NCBI GenBank assembly: GCA_009268125.1
Contig: WBOU01000021.1
Location: 1-64,000, forward strand
Origin: Chloroflexia bacterium SDU3-3
GTDB lineage: Bacteria; Chloroflexota; Chloroflexia; Chloroflexales; Roseiflexaceae
Direction of reading: 5' to 3'
DNA: 64,000 bases
The position numbers were made by a program, and so were the translations under genes. Below the pieces are notes generated by a model. It made no database searches and was not told the origin of the DNA. It saw only the letters and a list, made by a program, of their open reading frames with translations. Positions 9,497 to 16,606 of this stretch are shown here, in pieces. Position 1 is the stretch's first letter; every line of letters starts with the position of its first letter.

Positions 9497-10261
9497 TTGA
9501 AGATGACAGATTTGGAACCGAAACCGACCGCCCGGCGCGTGAGCATTCTGGGCATCCCAATCGACGATGTGACCGAGGAGGAGGTGATCGCGCAGATCCG
9601 CCAGTGGGTGGCCGAGGGCGGGCCGCACCAGATCTGCACGGTCAACCCCGAGTTTGTGATGGCGGCCCAACGCAGCGGCGCGTTCCGCCGCGTGCTGCTA
9701 GCCGCCGACATCTGCACGCCCGATGGCTTCGGGCTGCTGGTGGCGGCCCGCTGGCGCGGCAGCCCGCTGCGCACGCGGGTGACCGGCGTGGGACTGACCG
9801 AGCAGATCGCGGCGGTAGCCGCGCGGGAGGGATGGTCGGTGTTTCTGCTGGGCGCGGCTCCCGGCGTGGCCGAGCACGCCGCCGAGCTGCTGGAGGGGCG
9901 CTACCCCGGCCTGCGGGTAGCGGGATGCCACGCTGGCACGCCCCGCCCCGAGGATGAGGAGGGCATCCGCCAGCGGATCGCGGCGGCCCAGCCCGATGTG
10001 CTGCTAGTGGCCTACGGGCACCCTGCGCAGGAGCTGTGGATCGCGCGCAACCAGCCGCTGCTGCGAGTGCCTGCAGCCATGGGCGTGGGCGGCACCTTCG
10101 ATGAGATCAGCGGGCTAGTGCGGCCCACCCCGGCCTGGGTGCAGCGCCTGGGGCTGAAGTGGGCGCATCGCCTGATCCAGCAGCCGCAGCGCTGGCGGCG
10201 GGTGCTCACGGCAGTGCCGCTATTCATGTGGGCGGTGCTGCGCGAGCCGCGGGCGGGCTAG
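9497..10261 (+). CDS. WecG/TagA/CpsF-family glycosyltransferase
   Basis: 254-residue GT26 glycosyltransferase. Relatives transfer N-acetylmannosaminuronate or N-acetylmannosamine to lipid-linked sugars for surface polysaccharide or teichoic acid linkage units. Family hallmarks visible are TVNPEFVMAAQR, ADICTPDGFG, VFLLGAAPGVAEHAAE, VAYGHPAQELWIARN and GVGGTFDEISG, in the expected order and over the usual length. The C-terminal tail WVQRLGLKWAHRL is the membrane-association region typical of the family. The stop codon overlaps the convergent speD stop by sharing CTAG. Acceptor sugar cannot be told from sequence. Confidence 0.9.
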   Translation: MKMTDLEPKPTARRVSILGIPIDDVTEEEVIAQIRQWVAEGGPHQICTVNPEFVMAAQRSGAFRRVLLAADICTPDGFGLLVAARWRGSPLRTRVTGVGLTEQIAAVAAREGWSVFLLGAAPGVAEHAAELLEGRYPGLRVAGCHAGTPRPEDEEGIRQRIAAAQPDVLLVAYGHPAQELWIARNQPLLRVPAAMGVGGTFDEISGLVRPTPAWVQRLGLKWAHRLIQQPQRWRRVLTAVPLFMWAVLREPRAG

Positions 10262-10656
10262 GGCAGGGCCAGTCGGCGTTCCACCAGCTGGCGCTGGATG
10301 TGGCGGGGGCGCAGCGCCTCGACCAGCACGGCCACGCTGCGCTGGGGGTCGCAGGCATCGCCGCAGGTGAAGCAGTCCCAGAAGGCCGCGCCGTGCTCGG
10401 GGTAGGTGTGCAGGCTGGCGTGGCTCTCGGCCAGCAGCGCCAGCGCGGTGACGCCCTGGGGCGCGAAGCCGTGGACGATCTGGCGCAGCACCGTCGCGCC
10501 GGTGGCCTCGGCGGCGCGGCGCACCAGCACCTCTAGCGCCACGAGGTCGTCGAGCATGGCTGGCTCGCAGCCCTCCAGCGTGAGCAGCAGGTGGCGGCCA
10601 TGGGCCGCGTAGGGCGGAGCGGTCGCATCGACCATGGGCATGTGCTCGACCATCAC
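10258..10656 (-). CDS. speD: S-adenosylmethionine decarboxylase proenzyme (SpeD, prokaryotic class)
   Basis: Makes decarboxylated AdoMet, the aminopropyl donor for spermidine synthesis. The 132-residue proenzyme contains LAESHASLHTYPE: self-cleavage should fall between Glu77 and Ser78, giving the pyruvoyl group at Ser78. The processing residue His83 and proton donor Cys98 (DCFTCGD) sit 5 and 20 residues after that Ser, the same spacing as Ser63/His68/Cys83 of the Thermotoga maritima enzyme. Starts at codons 1, 2 or 6 are possible. A tandem-repeat array begins 58 bases upstream. The next genes on the same strand include a spermidine-synthase fusion, so the two probably act in one pathway. Confidence 0.93.
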   Translation of the reverse strand: MMVEHMPMVDATAPPYAAHGRHLLLTLEGCEPAMLDDLVALEVLVRRAAEATGATVLRQIVHGFAPQGVTALALLAESHASLHTYPEHGAAFWDCFTCGDACDPQRSVAVLVEALRPRHIQRQLVERRLALP

Positions 10657-10713
10657 GCCACCTGCCCGCTGTTGCTATGCGAATGTTGCATCGAGCGGCC
10701 CCTCACATTCCAT

Positions 10714-11004
10714 CCAACGAGTTTCGTCTCTCGTCCAACGAGTTTCGTCTCTCGTCCAACGAGTTTCGTCTCTCGTCCAACGAGTTTCGTCTCTCGTCCA
10801 ACGAGTTTCATCTCTCATCCAACGAGTTTCATCTCTCGTCCAACGAGTTTCATCTCTCGTCCAACGAGTTTCATCTCTCGTCCAACGAGTTTCATCTCTC
10901 GTCCAACGAGTTTCATCTCTCGTCCAACGAGTTTCATCTCTCGTCCAACGAGTTTCGTCTCTCGTCCAACGAGTTTCGTCTCTCGTCCAACGAGTTTCGT
11001 CTCC
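10714..11004. repeat. 21-bp tandem repeat array, 14 copies
   Basis: Fourteen head-to-tail copies of a 21-base unit beginning CCAACGAGTTTC, phased exactly every 21 bases from 10714; the last copy lacks its final bases. Copies 1-4 and 12-14 have G, copies 5-11 have A, at unit position 13. Most units contain a small inverted repeat ACGAG-N8-CTCGT. Because 21 is a multiple of three and the unit lacks stops, all frames stay open; no start or ribosome site supports a real protein. It occupies the region upstream of speD. Confidence 0.95.
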
Positions 11005-11097
11005 CTGCACTATTCCCAATGGTGGTGCATGCCCTCTGCGGGCGGCACCACAGGTTCCACACCCTTGGAACTACGCGAGGAGGCGATGGAATCATTG

Positions 11098-11361
11098 ACG
11101 TAGGGGCGGGTCTCGTGCCCGCCCGCACCGCATGCATCGGCATCATCGAACGCCTTTGCGATACGCGCGATGCACGCGGCGCGCATCGCCACGCGCCGCA
11201 GGCATCGGTTGCCGTTCGATTCCTGCGGCGGGCCACGATGGGGCGGGCACGAGACCCGCCCCTACACCCATTGCGGGCATTGCGATCATCGGATCGGAAA
11301 CGATGATCGCAATGTGGAATCATCGGCAGCCGACCTCGCATGTTTGCCAGAAAAGCAAGTG
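11098..11361. repeat. REP/MITE-like intergenic element, copy 1
   Basis: Starts with TAGGGGCGGGTCTCGTGCCC and carries the inverted copy at about 11243-11268 (GGGCGGGCACGAGACCCGCC), each arm itself a hairpin. Between them is sequence rich in CGCATCG words. The right flank (CATTGCGGGCAT, CGATGATCGCAATGTG, CATGTTTGCCA) aligns with the right part of the element at 52430-52889, so the two belong to one family. Outer terminal repeats like those of the second copy are not clear here. Confidence 0.8.
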
Positions 11362-11399
11362 ACGCCTGCTCAGTCGCATAAACCCTGTGCCCAGACACC

Positions 11400-12215
11400 C
11401 TAGCGCTTGGGCGGGCCATCGGTCGTATCGTTCCAGTTCTGCAGCCAGTCATCCAGCAGCGCCGCCAGCGTGGCGCGGTAGGCGGCGCACGCGGTGGCGT
11501 GCTGCCAGCCGCCCACACCGATGGCAACCGCCGCAGCCAGGGCCACGAAGCTCTGGATGTCAGCAATATCCTGCGTGGCCAGGCCCTCGATATTGCCGTT
11601 ATCCCACCAGTCGCGCATCATCGTGCTGGCCACGGCGCGGGTGGTGTAGTGGCGGATGTGATCGGGGGTGTCGTTTGGCAGGTAGAGCAGGGCAGGGCCA
11701 GCCGCATCGCGGGTGAACTTGGTGAGCAGCACTACCGTGTCGGCGGGGATACGCCCGTAGGCCGAGGACTGGGTCACATTGCTGGCGGCCCGCGCCATGC
11801 GCTGGTGCGGCTGCGGCGCGGGCTTGCGGCCTGTGCCCAGCGCCGCAGCCACGGCAAGGCCCGTCAGCAGCCAGGCCCCCACGAAGATCGGCAGCGAGAG
11901 GCGGGTGGCGGTGATCCGAGTGATCATCCAGAGCAGCAGGTAGACCAGCGCCCAGGCCAGCACCACCATCGCCGCCGTGCCCGCCGCCACGCGCGCCAGC
12001 CAGCGCAGCGCCGCCCAGCCCGCGAACCCCGCCACCAGAAAGCCAAAGCCAAGCAGGGCCGCCTCGAACACCGGGTTGAGCACCCGCGAGCCGGGGATGG
12101 CCTGCATGATCCACAGCACCAGCAGGCAGAAGATCGCCCCGCCAGCGCCATACAGCAGCGCCGCCAGCAGCATCCCCCCCCACTGCTGGCGCGGGTGGGC
12201 AGTCGATACGCTCAT
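11400..12215 (-). CDS. Four-TM membrane protein with an unrecognised C-terminal domain (paralogous to the 12488-12871 product)
   Basis: 271 residues. Hydrophobic segments at about 14-40, 48-74, 76-98 and 107-128 predict four membrane helices. After a short linker, residues about 150-265 form a domain with the landmarks GRIPADTVVLL, MMRDWWDNGNIEGL, QDIADIQSFVALAAA and ALLDDWLQNWN. The same landmarks in the same order form the whole of the small protein encoded at 12488-12871, so one domain occurs in both membrane-tethered and soluble form within one gene run. I do not recognise the domain. The gene follows the DUF350 gene after 11 bases and is probably co-transcribed with it. Confidence 0.75.
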   Translation of the reverse strand: MSVSTAHPRQQWGGMLLAALLYGAGGAIFCLLVLWIMQAIPGSRVLNPVFEAALLGFGFLVAGFAGWAALRWLARVAAGTAAMVVLAWALVYLLLWMITRITATRLSLPIFVGAWLLTGLAVAAALGTGRKPAPQPHQRMARAASNVTQSSAYGRIPADTVVLLTKFTRDAAGPALLYLPNDTPDHIRHYTTRAVASTMMRDWWDNGNIEGLATQDIADIQSFVALAAAVAIGVGGWQHATACAAYRATLAALLDDWLQNWNDTTDGPPKR

Positions 12216-12226
12216 GCCTTCTTCCC

Positions 12227-12445
12227 CTAGCCCACGATCACGGCGACGGTGATCGCCGCGAGGCCGAGGATCACGGCGGCCAGCTTGATCGCCGCCGCCA
12301 CATTGCCGCGCTCGATCTCCACCTTATAGTCGATCGGGTCGAGCCGGTCGTACAGCTGCACGCCCAGGTAGAAGATCAGCACGCCCACCACGCCCCAGCC
12401 GATAGAGGCCAGCACCTGCATGATCACGGTAGCAAAATCGGGCAT
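12227..12445 (-). CDS. DUF350-family small membrane protein
   Basis: 72-residue protein with two membrane helices (about 3-28 and 50-70) separated by YDRLDPIDYKVEIERGN, the polar loop typical of DUF350 (YjfL) proteins. The start at 12445 has AAAGGAACACC upstream; an ATG six codons earlier lacks a site. It carries a single DUF350 unit rather than the usual two. From published comparative genomics, DUF350 genes often travel with AdoMet decarboxylase, spermidine synthase and peptide-ligase genes in predicted envelope-stress or polyamine-modification systems; the same association is seen here. Molecular function is unknown. Confidence 0.7.
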   Translation of the reverse strand: MPDFATVIMQVLASIGWGVVGVLIFYLGVQLYDRLDPIDYKVEIERGNVAAAIKLAAVILGLAAITVAVIVG

Positions 12446-12487
12446 CGGTGTTCCTTTCTGCATAAAAACGGTCGGCGGGGTGGCGGT

Positions 12488-12871
12488 CTAGTCGATCGGG
12501 CCGGGCGGGCCAGGGTCGCCGGGCGAGTTCCAGTTGGCCAGCCAGTCTTCGAGCAGCGCGCGCAGGGTGGCCTGGAAGATCGGCAGGCCGGAGATGTTAA
12601 GATCCGATCCAGCCAGCGAGGCGGCCAGCGCCACGAAGCTCTTGATGTCCTCGATATCCTGGAACAGCAGTCCCTCGGTGTTCTCGTTCTCGCGCCAGTC
12701 GCGCAACACAAATTCCAGCACGGTCTCGGTGACATAGGCGCGCACCTGCTCGCTGGCGCTACGGGGCAGGGCGGGTAGCACCTTCTCCTGCACCATCAGG
12801 GCGCTGCGCTGCAGCAGGCTCACGGTGTCGGGCGGGATGCGGCCAAAGCGCCCGGCGGACTGATAGCTCAT
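12488..12871 (-). CDS. Small soluble protein of unrecognised domain, paralogue of the 271-residue neighbour
   Basis: 127 residues, no membrane segment. It reads as one domain: FGRIPPDTVSLLQRS, FVLRDWRENENTEGL, QDIEDIKSFVALAAS and ALLEDWLANWNS, which align without large gaps to the C-terminal domain of the protein at 11400-12215. A Pro/Gly-rich tail follows. The ATG overlaps the stop of the FemAB-like gene (ATGA), showing translational coupling. It is followed after 42 bases by the DUF350 gene. No known family was recognised; the conserved Trp and Asp residues suggest a structural rather than an obviously catalytic fold. Confidence 0.75.
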   Translation of the reverse strand: MSYQSAGRFGRIPPDTVSLLQRSALMVQEKVLPALPRSASEQVRAYVTETVLEFVLRDWRENENTEGLLFQDIEDIKSFVALAASLAGSDLNISGLPIFQATLRALLEDWLANWNSPGDPGPPGPID

Positions 12872-13941
12872 GCGGGGTCTCCTCCACTGCGGGCCAGGGC
12901 GCTCGCCGCCCGGCCCTCGGATGCGATGCGCACCACCGTATCGGCGATGCGGTCGAGAAAGGCGTAGTCGTGCGCGCCGATGAAGCGCACCGGCGTGCCG
13001 CCGAACTGGCGCTTGAAGCGCGAGAATCCGGCGTAGAGATGATCGGATGTGCCAAACGGCTCGTAGCCATAGAAATCATAGGTGGCGCAGCCGCTGGCCA
13101 GCGCGCTTTGGATGGCGGCCCACTGCAGCGCGTAGCCGCCCATCATCTGGCGCTTGGCGTTGGTGACGCCGCCGTAGAGATAGGTGGCGCGCTGGCCGTA
13201 GGTGATCAGCAACATCGCGCCCAGCAGGTCGCCGCCGTGCTCGGCCAGCAGCAGGCGGGCGTGCCCGGCGGGCATCAGCGCGGCGCACAGGTCGGCAAAA
13301 AAATGGTACGGCTCGATAAAGAAGTCGTCGCGGGTGGCGGCGTCGCTCAGCGCATCATAGAAGGCAGGCAGATCCTCCGCCGAGCGGCTCTCGCGCACGG
13401 CCACGCCGTGGCGGGCGGCCAGCCGGATGTTGTAGCGGCCCTTGGGGCGCATCTGGGCCAGCACCGCCTGCTCGCCCTGCGCTAGGTCGAGATAGAGTGT
13501 CTCGCAGGGCAGCAGGTCGAGCGGGGCGCGGCGAAACTCGCGCAGCACCGGCGGGCGCGGCCCAGGCAGGCGCGGCTCGACCCGCAGGGCCAGCGCGCCC
13601 AGCTGGGCGGCCCTGCCCCTGGCCTCGGCCAGCAGCAGGCCCAGGCCCTGCCGCGCGGCGGCGTGGTCATCCCAGGGCAGCACCGGCCCCTCGGGCGCGA
13701 CCATCAGGCCCATGCGCTGGCCCTGCGCCGTGTAGAAGATCGCGCCGCCAGCCAGATCCTGTCCATCCATCAGGCCCAGGTGCAGCGTGGCGAAGCCCTG
13801 GGCGCGCTTCCACGCGGCCCAGTGCAGGCTCTGCATCACCCCGCTGGCGGGCGCGCGCTGCACCAGCTCCTCCCAGCGCCGCCCCAAGGGAGAGGCCGCA
13901 TCCAGATCGCCCAGATCGATGAGCTCTCGCGTGTTGGCCAT
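12868..13941 (-). CDS. FemAB/FemX-like aminoacyltransferase (GNAT fold)
   Basis: 357-residue protein of the FemA/FemB/FemX family, whose members use aminoacyl-tRNA to add amino acids to peptidoglycan precursors or related amines. Visible features are the two tandem acetyltransferase-like halves, MRPKGRYNIRLAARHGV at the family position, YLYGGVTNAKRQMMGGY, ALQWAAIQSALASG, YDFYGYEP and FKRQFGGTPV near the end. The gene sits two bases after the spermidine-synthase fusion and overlaps the next gene by four bases, so it is in one operon with them. The acceptor could be lipid II or, given the neighbours, a polyamine-related compound; the second idea is inference. Confidence 0.85.
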   Translation of the reverse strand: MANTRELIDLGDLDAASPLGRRWEELVQRAPASGVMQSLHWAAWKRAQGFATLHLGLMDGQDLAGGAIFYTAQGQRMGLMVAPEGPVLPWDDHAAARQGLGLLLAEARGRAAQLGALALRVEPRLPGPRPPVLREFRRAPLDLLPCETLYLDLAQGEQAVLAQMRPKGRYNIRLAARHGVAVRESRSAEDLPAFYDALSDAATRDDFFIEPYHFFADLCAALMPAGHARLLLAEHGGDLLGAMLLITYGQRATYLYGGVTNAKRQMMGGYALQWAAIQSALASGCATYDFYGYEPFGTSDHLYAGFSRFKRQFGGTPVRFIGAHDYAFLDRIADTVVRIASEGRAASALARSGGDPA

Positions 13942-13943
13942 GG

Positions 13944-16427
13944 CTACTTCAGCCTCTCCAGCAGCACCCGGGCCGCCGCCAGCTCCTTGGGCAGCTCATC
14001 CAGCTGGCGCTGCGAGAGCGTGAGCTGCTGGGTGACGCTGGCCAGATCGGCCTCGGTGCGGCGGATGGCCTCGGAGAGGGGGATGTTGGTCGTGCCGTAC
14101 TCCACCGACTCACCCAGGCTAGTGGTGCGCTTCAGCGCGTCGTACTCGGCCTTATCCTTCTGCAGCAGGGCTTGCTCCTGCCGTGCCGCCGCCACGTCGG
14201 CCTCCAGGCGGGCGTAGGCCGCTGTGCTCTGCTGGGTCTCGGTGGTCAGCATGCCACGGATCAGCTTTTTGAAATCATCGGAGTAGGCCAGATCGGCGGG
14301 CTGGGTGCGGGCCGCATCCAGCCAGACCGCGCCGCCATCGTAGTAGCGCGTGCCGTCGGGGGTCTGCAGCAGCAGCGCGCTGCCGTCGGCCAGCAGCCAC
14401 GCGCCGCTGAACAGCTCGAACGCGCCCTCTGCCGGGGGCTGGGGCAGGGCGGGCACCGTGGCCGGGATGGTGCCCAGGCTGGCCAGCGCGTTGGTCAGGC
14501 GCTGCGACATCGACTCCATGTTTGCCAGCTCGCGGGCGTCGTCGGCATTCCAGGGCACAAAGTCGACCCAGCCCACCCAGCCCATCCACGAGCGCTTGGC
14601 TGTGGCGCTCTGCACCAGGCCGGCCTGCTGGCGCGTGATCTCCTGCGCAGCACGCCAGTAGAGCGCCGAGTCGCGCTCGAAGTAGGCCATGGGGATGCCA
14701 GTCTGGATGTCGGTCAGCGTCATCACCTCGGCGTCGAGCAGCAGTGCGGCGGTGTCGCTCACCACCACGGTCACGCGGCCATCTTGCAGGATGTCGGTCT
14801 CCGGCGTCAGGCGGTAGACCGAGACCTCCTCGGCGGGCTGCTCGGCGGGGCGCGAGCTGCTGGAGTAGTGATTCGAGTGGTAGTGGTGGTAGCCGCTGCG
14901 CCCGTAGAAGATCGGGTAGTAGTGGTAGCGGCGCACGGGGAAGCTCGACCCGGCCTCATCCACCGCGCTGGCGGTGCCATAGCCAGGGCTGCGGAAGCCG
15001 CCGCCGCTGGCCACCTGGGGCGTGGATGGCTGGTAGTAGCTGTTGGATGGGCTGGCCAGGCGCGTGGTCTCGCCGGTGTAGGCATGGCCAGCGGCGGCGC
15101 TGCCGCCCGAGCCGCTGCCCGAGCCGCCCTTGCCATAGACCGCATCGGGGTAGATCAGGTTAGCCACCACTACCACCAGGGTGACGATGGTGACCACACG
15201 CATGCCCAGCTGCAGCAGCCCACCGTAGCTGCCCACCCAGTCGCGCAGGTGCGCCCGCAGCAGCCGCAGCTCGGCCACCATGCGGTGGGGCAGATCGGCG
15301 GCGCGGCGCAGCAGCCGATCGACCAGCGCGGGCAGGTCGATCGCGGCGAGGAAGCGGCCAGGGTCTTCGAGAAAGGCCTCGATCATCGGGCGGGTCTGGT
15401 CGGCGCGCAGCGCGGGCATGAGCGTGAGCATGCGGCCCAGCAGCTGGGTCTCGTCGGGGCGCGCCCCGATGGGCTGGGCCAGCGCGCCGCGCAGCTCGGG
15501 CGGCAGCAGGCTTGCGCCGTCATCGGGCGGGGGCAGCGGGGCATCATCCTCGGGCGCGGCCAGCGCATCCCACAGCTCGCCGCCCTGGATCACGGGCGTG
15601 CTGTTGTACATATAGTGCACCAGCACGCCGCTGCCCGCCAGCCCCGGCGCGGCCTGGCTGCGCAGCGCCGCCGCCTGCTGCGGGAAGCTGAACAGCCTGC
15701 GCAGCTGCTCGTGGCCGTGCAGCGCCTGGCGCGGCGTGGCCAGCTCGGCGGCGGCCAGCTCGGCGGCGGCGATCGGCTCGGGCGAGGCGAGGAAGAAGCC
15801 CCAGTCATCGCCATAGCCCTGCTCGTCGAACGAGGGCAGCGCGATGCGGTAGGGGCGCGGGTGGAGCTGAGCGGCGCGCATGGCGTTGTAGATCGACCAG
15901 TAGGCCTCGGCGCAGCCGCTGGGCGAGAGGCCGTTGACCGCCAGCACGCCGCGCTGGCCCAGCAGCCCGCGCAGGCGCTGGTACCACTCCACCGAGTGGA
16001 AGCGGGCCTCCTCGGCGGTCTGCGGCGAGGTCAGGTCCAGCACGATCAGCGCGAACGTGCGCCCGCAGCGCTCGGCGTAGGCCCAGGCGTCGTCGATCTG
16101 CACATGGACAGCCAGATGGTGCAGGCTGCCACCGTTCAGCTCGGCCAGCTCGGTGCGGGCCAGCTCGATGATGGCGGGGTCGTAGTCGATCAGGTCGATG
16201 CGGGTGAGGCGGGGCGATTTCAGCAGCTCGCGGGCGATCAGGCCATCGCCGCCGCCCAAGATCAGCGCCTCCAGCTCGGCGGGGGCGCGGCGCTCGGCCA
16301 GGGCGAGGCCGGGCAGGGCCAGCGACTCGTGATAGATCCGCTCATCGCGGCTGTCAAACTGCAGGTCGCCATTGATATACAGCAGGAGCGCATCATCGCG
16401 TCGATCAAGAAGAATGGTCATTGGCAT
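13944..16427 (-). CDS. Spermidine-synthase-like methyltransferase-fold domain fused to a membrane and coiled-coil protein
   Basis: 827 residues with the start at 16427; ATG at 16421 is nearly as good (GTGAG upstream), and the frame further upstream looks non-coding. Residues 1-260 resemble aminopropyltransferases: GGGDG at 58-62 and Asp81 in IDLIDYDP fit the decarboxylated-AdoMet site, and IVLDLTSP carries Asp131 where spermidine synthase has its catalytic Asp. A single membrane helix lies near 404-432, followed by a Gly/Ser and Tyr/His-rich stretch (RYHYYPIFY, HHYHSNHY), an unknown beta-rich part, and a C-terminal coiled coil near 735-827. First gene of the FemAB-like/DUF350 run. Whether the enzyme domain is active, and on which amine, is unknown. 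Confidence 0.75.
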   Translation of the reverse strand: MPMTILLDRRDDALLLYINGDLQFDSRDERIYHESLALPGLALAERRAPAELEALILGGGDGLIARELLKSPRLTRIDLIDYDPAIIELARTELAELNGGSLHHLAVHVQIDDAWAYAERCGRTFALIVLDLTSPQTAEEARFHSVEWYQRLRGLLGQRGVLAVNGLSPSGCAEAYWSIYNAMRAAQLHPRPYRIALPSFDEQGYGDDWGFFLASPEPIAAAELAAAELATPRQALHGHEQLRRLFSFPQQAAALRSQAAPGLAGSGVLVHYMYNSTPVIQGGELWDALAAPEDDAPLPPPDDGASLLPPELRGALAQPIGARPDETQLLGRMLTLMPALRADQTRPMIEAFLEDPGRFLAAIDLPALVDRLLRRAADLPHRMVAELRLLRAHLRDWVGSYGGLLQLGMRVVTIVTLVVVVANLIYPDAVYGKGGSGSGSGGSAAAGHAYTGETTRLASPSNSYYQPSTPQVASGGGFRSPGYGTASAVDEAGSSFPVRRYHYYPIFYGRSGYHHYHSNHYSSSSRPAEQPAEEVSVYRLTPETDILQDGRVTVVVSDTAALLLDAEVMTLTDIQTGIPMAYFERDSALYWRAAQEITRQQAGLVQSATAKRSWMGWVGWVDFVPWNADDARELANMESMSQRLTNALASLGTIPATVPALPQPPAEGAFELFSGAWLLADGSALLLQTPDGTRYYDGGAVWLDAARTQPADLAYSDDFKKLIRGMLTTETQQSTAAYARLEADVAAARQEQALLQKDKAEYDALKRTTSLGESVEYGTTNIPLSEAIRRTEADLASVTQQLTLSQRQLDELPKELAAARVLLERLK

Positions 16428-16508
16428 ACTCACGGGGCTAGAGGAAAGCCTACTGGTGCTATATACGCAGCGCAGCCGCCGAGGTTTCAGCCGCGCCCAA
16501 AAGCCGGG

Positions 16509-16514
16509 TATAAT
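16509..16514 (+). promoter_or_regulatory. -10 box of the TauE/SafE gene
   Basis: Perfect TATAAT in the gap between divergent genes. The best -35 candidate 18 bases upstream is weak (TTTCAG). A start near 16521 would give an 85-base leader containing the hairpin at 16536-16579. Confidence 0.5.
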
Positions 16515-16535
16515 CAAGGCTCGACCCAATTGGCG

Positions 16536-16579
16536 AGAAGCAGCGCCGCCGCACCGCAGGGGTGCGCCGCGCTGCTTCT
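16536..16579 (+). promoter_or_regulatory. Leader hairpin upstream of TauE/SafE permease
   Basis: Outer 10-bp stem AGAAGCAGCG with 16570-16579, inner GCACC/GGTGC pairing, 28 bases before the start codon and downstream of the -10 box. No U-run follows, so an RNA control element or a boundary hairpin is as likely as a terminator. Confidence 0.45.
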
Positions 16580-16606
16580 GTGCATCAAGCAGAATGAGGT
16601 TCCCCT

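Noticed and set aside
10714-11004. CRISPR array
   Set aside because: Units are 21 bases head to tail with no spacers and no cas genes nearby.
10675-11306. Repetitive open frames over the tandem array, such as runs of DETRWTR on the minus strand
   Set aside because: The 21-base unit lacks stops in all frames, so open frames are automatic; no ribosome site or conserved ends support a protein.
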